Notes: generated by a model from the sequence alone, not told the origin. A stretch of 12,059 nt of DNA from Planctomycetota bacterium (GCA_016209665.1 JACQVT010000161.1:1-12059); one strand, 5' to 3'; numbered from the stretch's first letter, positions 1 to 7,519 are shown. Made by a program: numbers and translations.

Positions 1-241
1 CGCGGACAGCCCGGCCCTGTTCGCACAGACTGTGGCGGACCTGATCGAGAATACCGGCCGGGCCGAGGCAATCGGCCGGGCCGGACAGGCGTTCCTGCAC
101 CGCATCGACCCCGAACGGGCGATGCGGCGGATCGAAACGTTGCTTTCCGGAGACGAGGCGCCGGACTGGGATGAACATCGTGAGGCCCGTGCCGAACTCG
201 CCGCGGCGGCAGAGCCGCGCGAGTGTGCGTTGGCGCGGTAA
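1..241 (+). CDS. Glycosyltransferase, C-terminal end (partial)
   Basis: The frame is open from base 2 to the TAA at 239-241, so only about 79 residues of the carboxyl end are present and the true start lies outside the window. The visible part reads SPALFAQTVADLIENTGRAE, followed by an RAGQAFLHR-like helix. This resembles the last helices of GT-B (GT4-type) glycosyltransferases, in which the C-terminal helix packs back on the N-terminal domain. No catalytic motif is visible, so the family call rests on this tail and on the glycosyltransferase that starts 15 bp downstream. The two genes are probably cotranscribed. The last 25 residues are low-complexity and rich in Ala, Glu and Arg. Confidence 0.55.
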   Translation, partial: ADSPALFAQTVADLIENTGRAEAIGRAGQAFLHRIDPERAMRRIETLLSGDEAPDWDEHREARAELAAAAEPRECALAR

Positions 242-256
242 GAGCGAGGTATTCGC

Positions 257-1477
257 GTGATCAGCGGACGGACGATCATCTGTTTGGCCAGCGGCTGGGA
301 CTACCATCCCACCAGCAAGCACCACGTGATGCGACAACTGTCGCAGGGCAACCGGATCGTCTGGGTGAACTGGCACTGCTCGCGGCGGCCGTCACTCGGT
401 GTGGCCGATCTGCGCAGCATGGCCTTGCGCCTTCGCCAGATGCGCCGCGGCGCCCGGCAGGTGACGGATGCCATCACCGTGCTGACGCCCCCACAGGTCC
501 CGTTGCCCGGCTCGCGAGTGGCCCGGCAGCTCAACCGAAGGCTGGTCCGGCGGGCGGTACGGCGGGTGCTCGAACGCCTGCCCCGCCGGCCCGTTCAACT
601 GTGGTCGTTCGCCCCCGACGCCGCCGACCTGGTCGGCGGCTTCGGCGAGGAAGTCGTCGTCTACTACTGCGTCGACGCCTTCGGCGAGTTCTCGGGTTAC
701 AACCGCGAACTGATCGAGCGGCGCGAGCGGGAGTTGATCGCCCGCAGCGACGTGGTCATCACGACCTCGCCGCCGCTGTTCGAGACCCGGCGGACGCTGC
801 ACCCCAACGTGCATCTCATCGAGCACGGCGTCGACCATCAGCACCTGTCCAAGGCGCTGCAATCGGAGACGGCGATCCCGACGGACCTGGCGAGCCTGCC
901 GCGGCCGATCTTGGGCTTCGTGGGCGTAGTGGGCGACTGGGTGGACGTCGAACTGGTGGCCGGCCTGGCCCGACAGCGGCCCGACGCCTCGATCGTCATG
1001 ATCGGGCCGGTGACCACGGGTCGCGGCTCGGCCGGTACCCTGCGGAACGTACACTGGCTGGGCGGCCGCGACCATCGGTTGCTGCCGGCATACCTGAAGT
1101 CGTTCGACGTCGGACTCATCCCGTTCCGACAGGTACCGCTGACGCACAACGCCAATCCGATCAAGCTGTACGAGTATCTGGCGGCGGGCGTCCCCACGGT
1201 CAGTACGTCGCTGCCGGCGGTCCGGCCGATGCCGCGATCCGTGTGGCTGGCCGACGACGCGGCCCGCACCGCCGCGGCCTGCGACGAAGCTCTGCGACAC
1301 AACACGGCCGACGACCGGGCGGCCCGATCGGCCCTCATGCTCGCCCACTCGTGGTCCCAGCGGCTGGAAGAGATCTCCACCATCGTCAGCGCGGCAATCC
1401 GACCTCACGCAGCCGAACGGAAGGCGGAGGCATCGGGCTCACCGCGACCCGTCGAACCACGGATGCAGCCGGCCTGA
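257..1477 (+). CDS. GT-B fold glycosyltransferase (GT4-like), exopolysaccharide type
   Basis: A 406-residue protein predicted to transfer a sugar from a nucleotide-sugar donor to a growing surface polysaccharide or lipid-linked glycan at the cytoplasmic face. The N-terminal domain (about 1-200) has the HPTSKHHVMRQL segment and a YYCVDAFGEFSG segment (136-147) typical of this group. The C-terminal domain (about 215-380) has GFVGVVGDW (220-228) and the donor-binding motif NPIKLYEYLAAGVPTVST (300-317), whose acidic residue contacts the nucleotide sugar. The last 25 residues look unstructured. The start is GTG at 257, with a GAGCGAGG ribosome-binding sequence ending about 7 nt upstream. It follows another glycosyltransferase end at 15 bp. 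The 140 bp after its stop separate it from a convergent gene and hold no convincing terminator, only a 5-bp stem without a T-run. Donor and acceptor cannot be told from sequence. Confidence 0.85.
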   Translation: MISGRTIICLASGWDYHPTSKHHVMRQLSQGNRIVWVNWHCSRRPSLGVADLRSMALRLRQMRRGARQVTDAITVLTPPQVPLPGSRVARQLNRRLVRRAVRRVLERLPRRPVQLWSFAPDAADLVGGFGEEVVVYYCVDAFGEFSGYNRELIERRERELIARSDVVITTSPPLFETRRTLHPNVHLIEHGVDHQHLSKALQSETAIPTDLASLPRPILGFVGVVGDWVDVELVAGLARQRPDASIVMIGPVTTGRGSAGTLRNVHWLGGRDHRLLPAYLKSFDVGLIPFRQVPLTHNANPIKLYEYLAAGVPTVSTSLPAVRPMPRSVWLADDAARTAAACDEALRHNTADDRAARSALMLAHSWSQRLEEISTIVSAAIRPHAAERKAEASGSPRPVEPRMQPA

Positions 1478-1617
1478 TGGGCGCCGCTGTACCCATAGAC
1501 GCCGAGCGGCGGCTCGCTCCTGGCCGTCCGAGACGCATCGCGGCATCCGAACGACCTGATCGGCCGATCCCCAGATCGAGGGTGGACCGCTCCTGCCCCG
1601 TCCTCAACAGAATCGGG

Positions 1618-2112
1618 TCAGTACGCCCGCCGGGGAAGGTCGTCGGATGATGGCGGCACCAGTTGCCGGATGAACGCCCGGAAGCCGTCGATATCGAACG
1701 GCTTGTCGATGATCGCGGAGGCCCCGAGGCGATAGGCCTCGGCGTGCGTCTGATCGTCTCCGAACGCGGTGATCAGAATGACCGGGGTCTCGCGGTCGTA
1801 CCTGCGGAGTTCCCGCAGGACCTCCAACCCGCTCGCCCCCGGCATGCGGATATCCGAAACGATGATGTCCACGTCGAAAAACCGCCCATTGACGATGGTG
1901 CCGCGGAGGTAGTCGATGTAGTCTCGCAAATGCTGGCCGTCGCTCGCCTCCATAACCTCGTAACCATCCTCGCGGAGAGAATCCGCCAGCAGCCGACACA
2001 TCTCCCGGTCGTCCTCGGCGATGAGAACGTGCCGGGCGTTCGGGTCCCACCCCTGAGGCTCATACTCAAACTCTTCATCCAACCAGATCGAACTTCTCGT
2101 TGAGGTATCCAT
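1618..2112 (-). CDS. Single-domain response regulator (CheY-like receiver)
   Basis: A 164-residue protein with one receiver domain and no DNA-binding or enzymatic output domain. After an acidic N-terminal extension of about 26 residues, the domain shows the acidic pocket IAEDD (E33, D34, D35), the phospho-acceptor D87 in DIIVSDIRMPG, the switch threonine T115 in LITAFG, and the invariant lysine K137 in DKPFD. It should accept phosphate from the histidine kinase encoded just upstream, whose reading frame it overlaps by 38 bp (translational coupling likely). Start choice: GAGGAG at 2119-2124 lies directly against an ATG at 2118 but 6 nt from the ATG at 2112. I therefore prefer 2112; starting at 2118 would add two residues (Met-Asn). 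How the signal is passed on is unknown; another receiver, a phosphorelay protein or a target elsewhere in the genome are all possible. Confidence 0.87.
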   Translation of the reverse strand: MDTSTRSSIWLDEEFEYEPQGWDPNARHVLIAEDDREMCRLLADSLREDGYEVMEASDGQHLRDYIDYLRGTIVNGRFFDVDIIVSDIRMPGASGLEVLRELRRYDRETPVILITAFGDDQTHAEAYRLGASAIIDKPFDIDGFRAFIRQLVPPSSDDLPRRAY

Positions 2113-3601
2113 ATTCATCTCCTCGATTAGAATCTGTTCCGACGTGCGGGTCTTCTCCGGGCAGGTACACCGAGAAGACCGATCCCGTGCCGACTCGACT
2201 GGTCACGGTAATCCAGCCGCCGTGCTCGCGCACGATGCCGTTGGACACCGACAGCCCCAGTCCCGTGCCCTGTCCCACCTCCTTGGTGGTGAAGAACGGT
2301 TCGAACAGCCGGCCGAGGTCCTCCTCGTGGATGCCGCCGCCCTCGTCCTGCACAAACACACACCGATACTCGGCCTCGGGGAGCCCGAGGCCGGCCGGGG
2401 GCCGGACCCGTTCCGCGGTGAACCCGATCGTGAGCTTGCCGCCAGCCGGCATCGCCTGAATGCCGTTCATGAACAGATTCGACAACACCTGCGCGATCTG
2501 ATTCGGATCGGCATCGGTCCACACGGGGGTATCGCCACCGCTGACGGCAATCGCCACGTTCTGCTTGCGGGCCATCGATCCCAGAAGTGTCGCGGTGCGC
2601 CGGGCGATCTCGCGGAGATCGAGCCGCACGCGGCGGGGCGGCCGCGGGCGGCCGAAGTCCAGGAGGTTGCGGATGATCGTGGTCATCCGTTCGGACTGTT
2701 CGCAGATGACGCGGGCGTCGGCGGACGCCCCGGGCTCGAGTTGTCCGGCGATGCGCTTGGCCTTGGCCCAGACGACGTTCAGCGGCGTTCCCAACTCATG
2801 GGCCACGCCCGAGGCGAGCTGCCCGATGGTCTTGAGGCGGTCGGCGTGCCGCAACTGCTCGATGGCGGCGAGCCGGGCCGCGGTCTCACGGGCCACCCGG
2901 TCACGGGCGGCGGCAAGCTGATCGCACATGGTGTTGAGTTCCCGGGCCAGATCGCCGAACTCGTCGTGCTGCCGAACGGAAAGACGCGTGCTCAGGTCTC
3001 CGGCGGCGACGGCTCGCGCGCTGGTGATGAGGCTGCCCACGGGCCGACCCACGAACCAGAAACCGACGATCAGCCCCATCGCTCCGACCTCGACGGCCAG
3101 CGCGATGGTAGCGATCAGGGTCTTTCGAACCGTGGCGCGGCTGTAATCCACCTGAGCCTGCAAGGATTCGGTGATCTCCAGGCCGGCCGGTCCCTGGCCG
3201 GGAACGTCGATGGGGATGACCGAACAGAGCCGGCCGGACCCCCGGCCGCTGCGGTCTCCCCATGTGTACTCCTCTCCGCGGCGCAGGGCAGCGGCCTCGG
3301 CTGAAGACCGCGGCGCCCGGGCCGAGACGGAGCTGTCCGCCGAAATCCAGCGGACGCCCAGCCGCTGGGGGTGTTCCGCGCGGTTGACCTGATCGATCAG
3401 GGCCATGGCCTGCGACTCACCCGAGGTTCGCCAGACGGATTGAATCACCGGCGCGATGGCTTGGCAGAGAACGCGCTGGTCGCTCCGCATGTCGTCCTGG
3501 AAGAGCGAAATCTCGCGGTTGACGACGTGGTTGGCGTAGACGGTCAGGATCAGGCACATCCCGACGACGAAGACCAGGGCAAACTTGAGCGCCAGCCGCA
3601 T
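2075..3601 (-). CDS. Membrane sensor histidine kinase with HAMP domain
   Basis: A 508-residue two-component sensor kinase of the inner membrane. Order of parts: TM1 about 5-23; periplasmic sensor region about 25-158 with no domain I recognise; TM2 about 160-184; HAMP about 185-238; a short coiled linker; HisKA with H-box GVAHELGTPLN (H268 is the phosphorylated residue); ATPase domain with N-box NLFMNGIQAM (N375, N379), G1 box DEGGGI (419-424), F-box FEPFFTTK (433-440) and G2 box GQGTGLGLS (443-451). All catalytic boxes are intact. The HELGTPLN form of the H-box, in place of HE(I/L)xNPL, is a known variant. The 3' end overlaps the response regulator gene, its likely partner. Only a weak GGGG sequence precedes the ATG. 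The 237 bp upstream (3602-3838) separate it from the radical SAM gene and hold no clear promoter or terminator; a role in NO sensing is suggested by position only. Confidence 0.9.
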   Translation of the reverse strand: MRLALKFALVFVVGMCLILTVYANHVVNREISLFQDDMRSDQRVLCQAIAPVIQSVWRTSGESQAMALIDQVNRAEHPQRLGVRWISADSSVSARAPRSSAEAAALRRGEEYTWGDRSGRGSGRLCSVIPIDVPGQGPAGLEITESLQAQVDYSRATVRKTLIATIALAVEVGAMGLIVGFWFVGRPVGSLITSARAVAAGDLSTRLSVRQHDEFGDLARELNTMCDQLAAARDRVARETAARLAAIEQLRHADRLKTIGQLASGVAHELGTPLNVVWAKAKRIAGQLEPGASADARVICEQSERMTTIIRNLLDFGRPRPPRRVRLDLREIARRTATLLGSMARKQNVAIAVSGGDTPVWTDADPNQIAQVLSNLFMNGIQAMPAGGKLTIGFTAERVRPPAGLGLPEAEYRCVFVQDEGGGIHEEDLGRLFEPFFTTKEVGQGTGLGLSVSNGIVREHGGWITVTSRVGTGSVFSVYLPGEDPHVGTDSNRGDEYGYLNEKFDLVG

Positions 3602-3838
3602 CGCGTGGAATCCCCTGCCCCGCGCGGATCATGCCTGCCGTCACAGCCTGCGTGTCGGCGATATGAGGTAGTACGTTGAAAGCACCCCCGAGGGTCGAAC
3701 GCGATTGCCGGCCGGCGCCGGGAGTTCGAGAGCCGTTTGCTGCGCGTCGGCTGCCGGGGTAAAGCCATGGCCGCCCCCGGCGTCCGGAAACAGGACTGAA
3801 TGACGGATTCCGCGCGCGGGTGAACGCCGATCCAAGGG

Positions 3839-5083
3839 TCAGTTGCGCACGGGCAGCGGGACACTGCGGGCCGGCTGGTAAACGCAGTCGGGCTCGGGTG
3901 CGAACGGATCGCCGCTCAAGGCCCAGGAGCGGGCCCGCGAGCCGCCGCAGACCCGGCGATACTCGCACTCGCCGCACTTGCCGCCCATGTTGTCGGCGTT
4001 GCGCAGGTCCCGGAGCAGCGGGGCCTCGCGGTATAGGTCCGCCAACCGGGCCTTCCTCACGTTGCCCACCGACAAGGGCAGGAAGCCGCTGGGGAAGACT
4101 TCGCCCGTATGCGAGATGAAGACGAAGCCGCGCCCGTCGTTGACGTTCATCGAGGCGTAGCGGAAGCATCCGTCGGTGCCGCGACTGTCAGGAAAGGCCA
4201 GTCCGAACCGCGACCGTGAGGGAGCGGGTCTTTCGTGCCCCGGAGGTTGCTCGCCGCAGTCCGCTTCCTGGCGGGCGCGGTTCGGAAAGGGCTTGTCCAA
4301 CACGCCCCCGGAGACGTCGGCGCGTCGCTCGGCCTTGAGCTTCTGGAGGACGAACCGCCGATAGTGCGGGGCCTCGGTGGTCTTGATCTCAAACCGCACC
4401 TGCCGGCGCAGCGACCACAGCAGCTCGAACACCTGTTCGTACTCCTCGGGTGAGATCCGTTGGTCGGCCTGGCCGCGCCCCACCGGCACAAGGAAGAAGA
4501 CACTCCACAACGAGATGGCCCGGTTGCGGAGCAGGTCGGCGATGGGCCGCAGGTCGTCGAGGTTGTGGCGCGACACCGTGGTGTTGATCTGCACAGTCAA
4601 ACCCGCCCGGCGGGCGACGTCGATCACCTCGACGGTGCGGGCGAACGAGCCGGGCACGCCGCGGAAACTGTCGTGCACCGGCGGACACGAGCCGTCGAGG
4701 CTAAAGGCGATCCGCGTCAGGCCGGCGGCGGCGAGTCGCCGAATCGCCGCGTCCGTCAGCAGCGACGTGACCGACGGCGTCATGGCCATGCGGATGCCAC
4801 GTTCGCACCCGTGGCGAACCAGGTCGCACACATCCTCGCGCTTCATCGGATCGCCGCCGGACAGCACCAGCACCCCGGGGTCGAGGTCGGCCACCTGGTC
4901 GAGCAGGTCGCGGGCCTCGCGGTCGGTCAGTTCGTCTGGATGTCGCTTCGGCTGAGCCTCAGCCCGGCAGTGTAGACACGCCAGGTCGCAGGCCTGCGTC
5001 ATCTCCCAGACCACAACCAGCGGACGCTTGTCGAAGTCGAAGCGGCCCGTTCCGACAGACAAAGACTCAGCGGGGGAATCCAT
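3839..5083 (-). CDS. Radical SAM/SPASM domain protein (TIGR04053-like)
   Basis: A 414-residue radical S-adenosylmethionine enzyme. The CxxxCxxC motif that binds the reductive 4Fe-4S cluster is CDLACLHC (C32, C36, C39), preceded by VVWEMTQA. The SAM-binding GGDP is at 76-79, and SLDG lies near 128-131. The C-terminal SPASM-like region carries C370, C373, C379 and C400 (CGECEYRRVC...PDC), expected to bind an auxiliary Fe-S cluster. NDGRGFVFISHTGEVFPSGFLP (315-336) matches what I remember of the TIGR04053 (BA_1875) family. That family is related to the NirJ and AhbC/AhbD enzymes of heme d1 and heme b synthesis, but its own reaction is, to my knowledge, not established. A strong GGAGG stands 7 nt before the ATG. 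It is the third gene of the leftward rrf2 operon, 40 bp after the NnrS-like gene, which points to heme or NO chemistry. A repeat has expanded the linker at about residues 267-302 (separate entry). Calling it NirJ would go too far. Confidence 0.87.
   Translation of the reverse strand: MDSPAESLSVGTGRFDFDKRPLVVVWEMTQACDLACLHCRAEAQPKRHPDELTDREARDLLDQVADLDPGVLVLSGGDPMKREDVCDLVRHGCERGIRMAMTPSVTSLLTDAAIRRLAAAGLTRIAFSLDGSCPPVHDSFRGVPGSFARTVEVIDVARRAGLTVQINTTVSRHNLDDLRPIADLLRNRAISLWSVFFLVPVGRGQADQRISPEEYEQVFELLWSLRRQVRFEIKTTEAPHYRRFVLQKLKAERRADVSGGVLDKPFPNRARQEADCGEQPPGHERPAPSRSRFGLAFPDSRGTDGCFRYASMNVNDGRGFVFISHTGEVFPSGFLPLSVGNVRKARLADLYREAPLLRDLRNADNMGGKCGECEYRRVCGGSRARSWALSGDPFAPEPDCVYQPARSVPLPVRN
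4179..4285. repeat. REP-like palindromic repeat inside the radical SAM gene
   Basis: The segment 4203-4228 is an inverted copy of 4260-4285, with 21 of 26 positions matching and the outer 10 bases (CCGAACCGCG / CGCGGTTCGG) perfect. A 31-bp loop separates the arms. A third, direct but poorer copy of part of the arm lies at 4179-4197 (14 of 19 positions). On the minus strand the frame not used by the gene reads LPHGRGSDWPFLTVAA, a string I recall as frequent in planctomycete genomes where this repeat is dispersed; that part is memory, not shown here. The repeat lies within the radical SAM coding sequence, is read through without a stop, and encodes a Pro/Arg-rich linker between the core and the SPASM-like region. 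Confidence 0.7.
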
Positions 5084-5123
5084 TCTTGATCCTCCGGTGT
5101 CGGGCTGCGTACCGCTATCACCG

Positions 5124-6968
5124 TCAACCGCGGCCCTCGACGCGCAGCGGCACGAACCCGCCGGCCGCGGCGTTGAGCGCCGGGAGGAACTCGTCGATGG
5201 CGATGCTGTGCATCCGGCACGCCTGGGCGAGCGTCACTTGCCGGGCCAGCGTCCGCCGGAAGATCGCGTGCCGAATGGCGGTGAAGCCGAACTCGATGAA
5301 GACCGGCTCGGTCGCGGGGAACCAGGCGAGCACGTCGGCGACGCGATGCGACGGCTCGATGGTCGACGGCCGGGGACCGCTGCCGGGGCCAGCGGCCGCG
5401 GCGGATTCGCGCTTGCCCCGCCGCATGATGCGGACCAGGCCCATGCCCCACCAGGCCAGACCCGTCACCTCGAGTGTGCCGCTGATGCCGATGACCGCGA
5501 AGAACGTGGGGTTCCAGTCGGTCAGCGTCTGCGTGCTCACCCGCAGGAAGCAGCCGAGGTTGACCAGCGCGAAAGGAACCCACAGCCGGGGCAACGTCCG
5601 CGTGTCGATGCCGTTCAGCGTAGGCACGACCTTGGCGGCGATGCCCATGATCATCAGCGAGATGAAGCCCACCGTGATGGCGTGGCGGATGGCGCCGTAG
5701 TACGCGTGGCTGAACGCTATGCCGCTGATCACCTGGTGAACCGGCAAGAGCAGGAGCATCGCCAGCGACACCGCGAGCCAGGCATAGGCGGCACGGATGA
5801 ACTTGGCCGATCGGTCGAACTGGGCCTCGGCCGTCGGCAGACGCCGCCACAGCCGCCACGGCCAGACGATGACGCCCACACCGACCGCCAGCAGCACCCA
5901 GCTCAGCCACATCACACCCGTCCAGGCGTGCTGGTGCGTCCAGCGATAGATGATGAACAGCACGATTTCGCCCGCGACCGCGGCCGTCAGCATCGCCAGG
6001 CCCGCCCAGGCCCGGCGCCGCGAGATCGCCGGCAGGTCAAACAGCGCCGGCAGCATGCGGATCGAGACGCCCAGGATCATGAACAACGCCAGGCCGTGTA
6101 CCTGCATGTCGCGGAGCGGGGCTTGGTACGTGGACACGTAGTACAGCAACTGCTCGCGGCTGGTTGCGGCCATCGTCTGGTACGTGTGCCACAGCGTGAA
6201 GACGGTCATGGCGGCGAACCACGCCACTGCGGCCAGCGCGAAGGCGACATAGGGCTCGAACGGCTTGCCGCTCCGCGCAAAGGTTACCGCGAGTTGCGCG
6301 GCGAAGATGGCGACCGCGGCGATCTGTAGGATGTTGCCGGCCACCGCCGCGGGTAGCGCGTGCGACCACGCCCCGGCGAGCGTCATTCCCGTCACCTGCA
6401 CGCACAGGCCCGTCAGCATCATCGCGAAACTCGCCGCCGCCCAGCGCGGTGCCGCCAGCGGCGTGTGCCACATGCGCGGGAACGCCTGGTACGCGAATCC
6501 CATGATGAACAGGCCGACCCACCCGAAGATCTGGGCGTGGCCGTGGGCGTTGACCTGAAACAGCGAGATCGACGTGAACGCCCCCTGAATGCCGATCCGC
6601 CACAGCAGCCAGGCGCCCCAGGTGGCTCCGGCGGTCAGCACGATCGCAATGCCCGCGGTGAAGAAGCGCCGATAGATCGTGTCGGCGACTGTGGATTGGC
6701 CATCTCCGGCCACGGGCTCGGGTGGCGGCGCTTCATCCACCATCACGTCGTGCATCACCGCGTCGTGCAGCTCGGCCAGCAGCCGTTGCTGATCCACGCC
6801 GTGCGTCCGGGCGAAAAAACCGATCGACTCGACCGGCCCCAGTCGGCCGCCGCACCCGTTCAGCCCGTAGCGGTCGAACACCACCCGGGCCTGCGGATAG
6901 CGGCCGAGGAAATCCGGAATCATCGTTTCGAGATCGAGACGTTCATCCACATCGTTTTCACAGATCAT
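5124..6968 (-). CDS. NnrS-like heme-copper membrane protein with DUF1858-type modules at both ends
   Basis: A protein of 614 residues in three parts. (1) Soluble N-terminal module, about 10-75, with YPQARVVFDRYGLNGCGG, like DUF1858/ScdA_N domains (C39 in the GCGG). (2) About 12 membrane helices, roughly 100-515, with NnrS-like features: NAHGHAQIFGWVGLFIMGFA (H142, H144), MQVHGLALFMILGVSIRMLP (H291), and SHAYYGAIRHAITVGFISLM (H421, H429). These histidines are candidate heme or metal ligands. (3) C-terminal module, about 539-600, resembling DUF1858 (FIEFGF...RRTLARQVTLAQAC...LPALN). NnrS proteins (PF05940) are linked to NO response and protection in denitrifiers; the exact reaction is unclear. 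It follows rrf2 directly. Start choice: the ATG at 6986 forms an ATGA overlap with the rrf2 stop but has no ribosome-binding site, whereas the ATG at 6968 has GGGAG 7 nt upstream and is preferred. Family call fairly sure; the function of the fused ends is inference. Confidence 0.8.
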   Translation of the reverse strand: MICENDVDERLDLETMIPDFLGRYPQARVVFDRYGLNGCGGRLGPVESIGFFARTHGVDQQRLLAELHDAVMHDVMVDEAPPPEPVAGDGQSTVADTIYRRFFTAGIAIVLTAGATWGAWLLWRIGIQGAFTSISLFQVNAHGHAQIFGWVGLFIMGFAYQAFPRMWHTPLAAPRWAAASFAMMLTGLCVQVTGMTLAGAWSHALPAAVAGNILQIAAVAIFAAQLAVTFARSGKPFEPYVAFALAAVAWFAAMTVFTLWHTYQTMAATSREQLLYYVSTYQAPLRDMQVHGLALFMILGVSIRMLPALFDLPAISRRRAWAGLAMLTAAVAGEIVLFIIYRWTHQHAWTGVMWLSWVLLAVGVGVIVWPWRLWRRLPTAEAQFDRSAKFIRAAYAWLAVSLAMLLLLPVHQVISGIAFSHAYYGAIRHAITVGFISLMIMGIAAKVVPTLNGIDTRTLPRLWVPFALVNLGCFLRVSTQTLTDWNPTFFAVIGISGTLEVTGLAWWGMGLVRIMRRGKRESAAAAGPGSGPRPSTIEPSHRVADVLAWFPATEPVFIEFGFTAIRHAIFRRTLARQVTLAQACRMHSIAIDEFLPALNAAAGGFVPLRVEGRG

Positions 6969-6982
6969 GTCATGTCTCCCAG

Positions 6983-7444
6983 TCATGGCACCACGGACGG
7001 TTCCGTCGTCTGCCCTTCAACGGTGGCCTCGCAAAGCGGCCGGCTGCGATTGGGCTCGGCCAGCAACTCCGCCACCGTACTCTGGCCGAACGCCCGCTCG
7101 ACCATTTCCATCGCGTTGTCCAGCCGGCGGTGAAGGGGGCACAATTGCTCGCCGTGCGACTTGAGCCCCAGCGGACACTGACGAATCCTCTGGATCGGAT
7201 CGACGGCATTGATGACGTCCAGCACCGACAGCGCTGCCGGGGAAACACCCAGGGTGAATCCGCCATGCAGCCCGCGCTGAGACACCACCAGCCCCGCCCG
7301 ACCCAGGGCTTGCAGGACCTTGGACAGGTAACCCGCCGGCACCCGAGTGGTCTCCGCAATCTGCTGGGTGGTGAGTGGGGTGCCCTTCTTGTCCGCGAGA
7401 CACACGATTGCTCGCAGGGCGTATTCGGCCGTTCGTGAAATCAT
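6983..7444 (-). CDS. Rrf2-family transcriptional regulator, probable NO/redox sensor
   Basis: A 153-residue winged helix-turn-helix regulator, the usual length for the family. The N-terminal MISRTAEYALRAIVCLA is the Rrf2 signature (E7 is in a place used as a cluster ligand in some members). The HTH is at about 24-56 (TTQQIAETTRVPAGYLSKVLQAL), followed by the GLHGGFTL wing (58-65). The effector region has C90 and C102 in QCPLGLKSHGEQLCPLHRRL with H97 and H105 nearby. NsrR and IscR have three clustered cysteines here, so the ligand set is different and I do not name it nsrR. AGGAG stands 7 nt before the ATG. It is divergent from norZ across 190 bp containing two operator-like inverted repeats, so autoregulation and control of norZ are likely. 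Its stop overlaps a possible start of the next gene. Confidence 0.9.
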   Translation of the reverse strand: MISRTAEYALRAIVCLADKKGTPLTTQQIAETTRVPAGYLSKVLQALGRAGLVVSQRGLHGGFTLGVSPAALSVLDVINAVDPIQRIRQCPLGLKSHGEQLCPLHRRLDNAMEMVERAFGQSTVAELLAEPNRSRPLCEATVEGQTTEPSVVP

Positions 7445-7470
7445 TCACAATCTCCTGGTTCCTTCTGTCC

Positions 7471-7478
7471 GACATCCA
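7471..7478. promoter_or_regulatory. Possible extra operator half-site
   Basis: GACATCCA here is identical to the right half of operator A (7511-7518), 40 bp away, and lies 27-34 bp before the rrf2 start codon. No matching left arm is seen at the expected spacing, so it may be a lone half-site or chance. Confidence 0.3.
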
Positions 7479-7489
7479 GGGCCCCCAAA

Positions 7490-7519
7490 ATAATTGGATA
7501 TCAGAACCTTGACATCCAA
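7490..7519 (-). promoter_or_regulatory. Candidate rrf2 promoter (weak)
   Basis: On the minus strand, TTGGAT (7519-7514) and AATTAT (7495-7490) are separated by 18 bp and could serve as -35 and -10 elements for rrf2, about 45 bp before its ATG. Each hexamer matches the sigma70 consensus at only four positions. The spacer coincides with operator A, so a bound regulator would block this promoter. This is the best candidate in an AT-richer patch, not a firm call. Confidence 0.35.
7495..7518. promoter_or_regulatory. Operator A, imperfect 24-bp inverted repeat
   Basis: TGGATATCAG and TTGACATCCA are separated by 4 bp (AACC); 8 of 10 arm positions are complementary and one more outer T:A pair extends the symmetry. 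It has the same layout as operator B. Its right arm contains the TTGACA -35 element of the norZ promoter, and it covers the spacer of the candidate rrf2 promoter. It is the probable binding site of the divergent Rrf2 protein; that assignment is inference. Confidence 0.7.

Noticed and set aside
223..1650. Long open frame (475 codons) overlapping the glycosyltransferase
   Set aside because: The product is Arg/Gly/Pro-rich with no family features; the 257-1477 frame carries clear glycosyltransferase motifs and a ribosome-binding site.
2144..3304. Open frame of 386 codons on + opposite the histidine kinase
   Set aside because: Antisense shadow in GC-rich DNA; the kinase frame has all catalytic boxes.
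3602..3838. Short open frames and GC palindromes in the spacer before the histidine kinase
   Set aside because: No ribosome-binding site or conserved motif; the CCGGCGCCGG-type palindrome is short and has no T-run, so neither a gene nor a terminator is supported.
5028..6329. Open frame of 433 codons on + opposite the NnrS-like gene
   Set aside because: Composition is extreme (His/Arg/Asp/Gln) and there are no motifs; the opposite strand encodes a coherent membrane protein.
6983..7444. Naming the Rrf2 regulator nsrR
   Set aside because: Only two cysteines lie in the cluster region and the operator differs from the known NsrR motif; context suggests NO sensing but not orthology.
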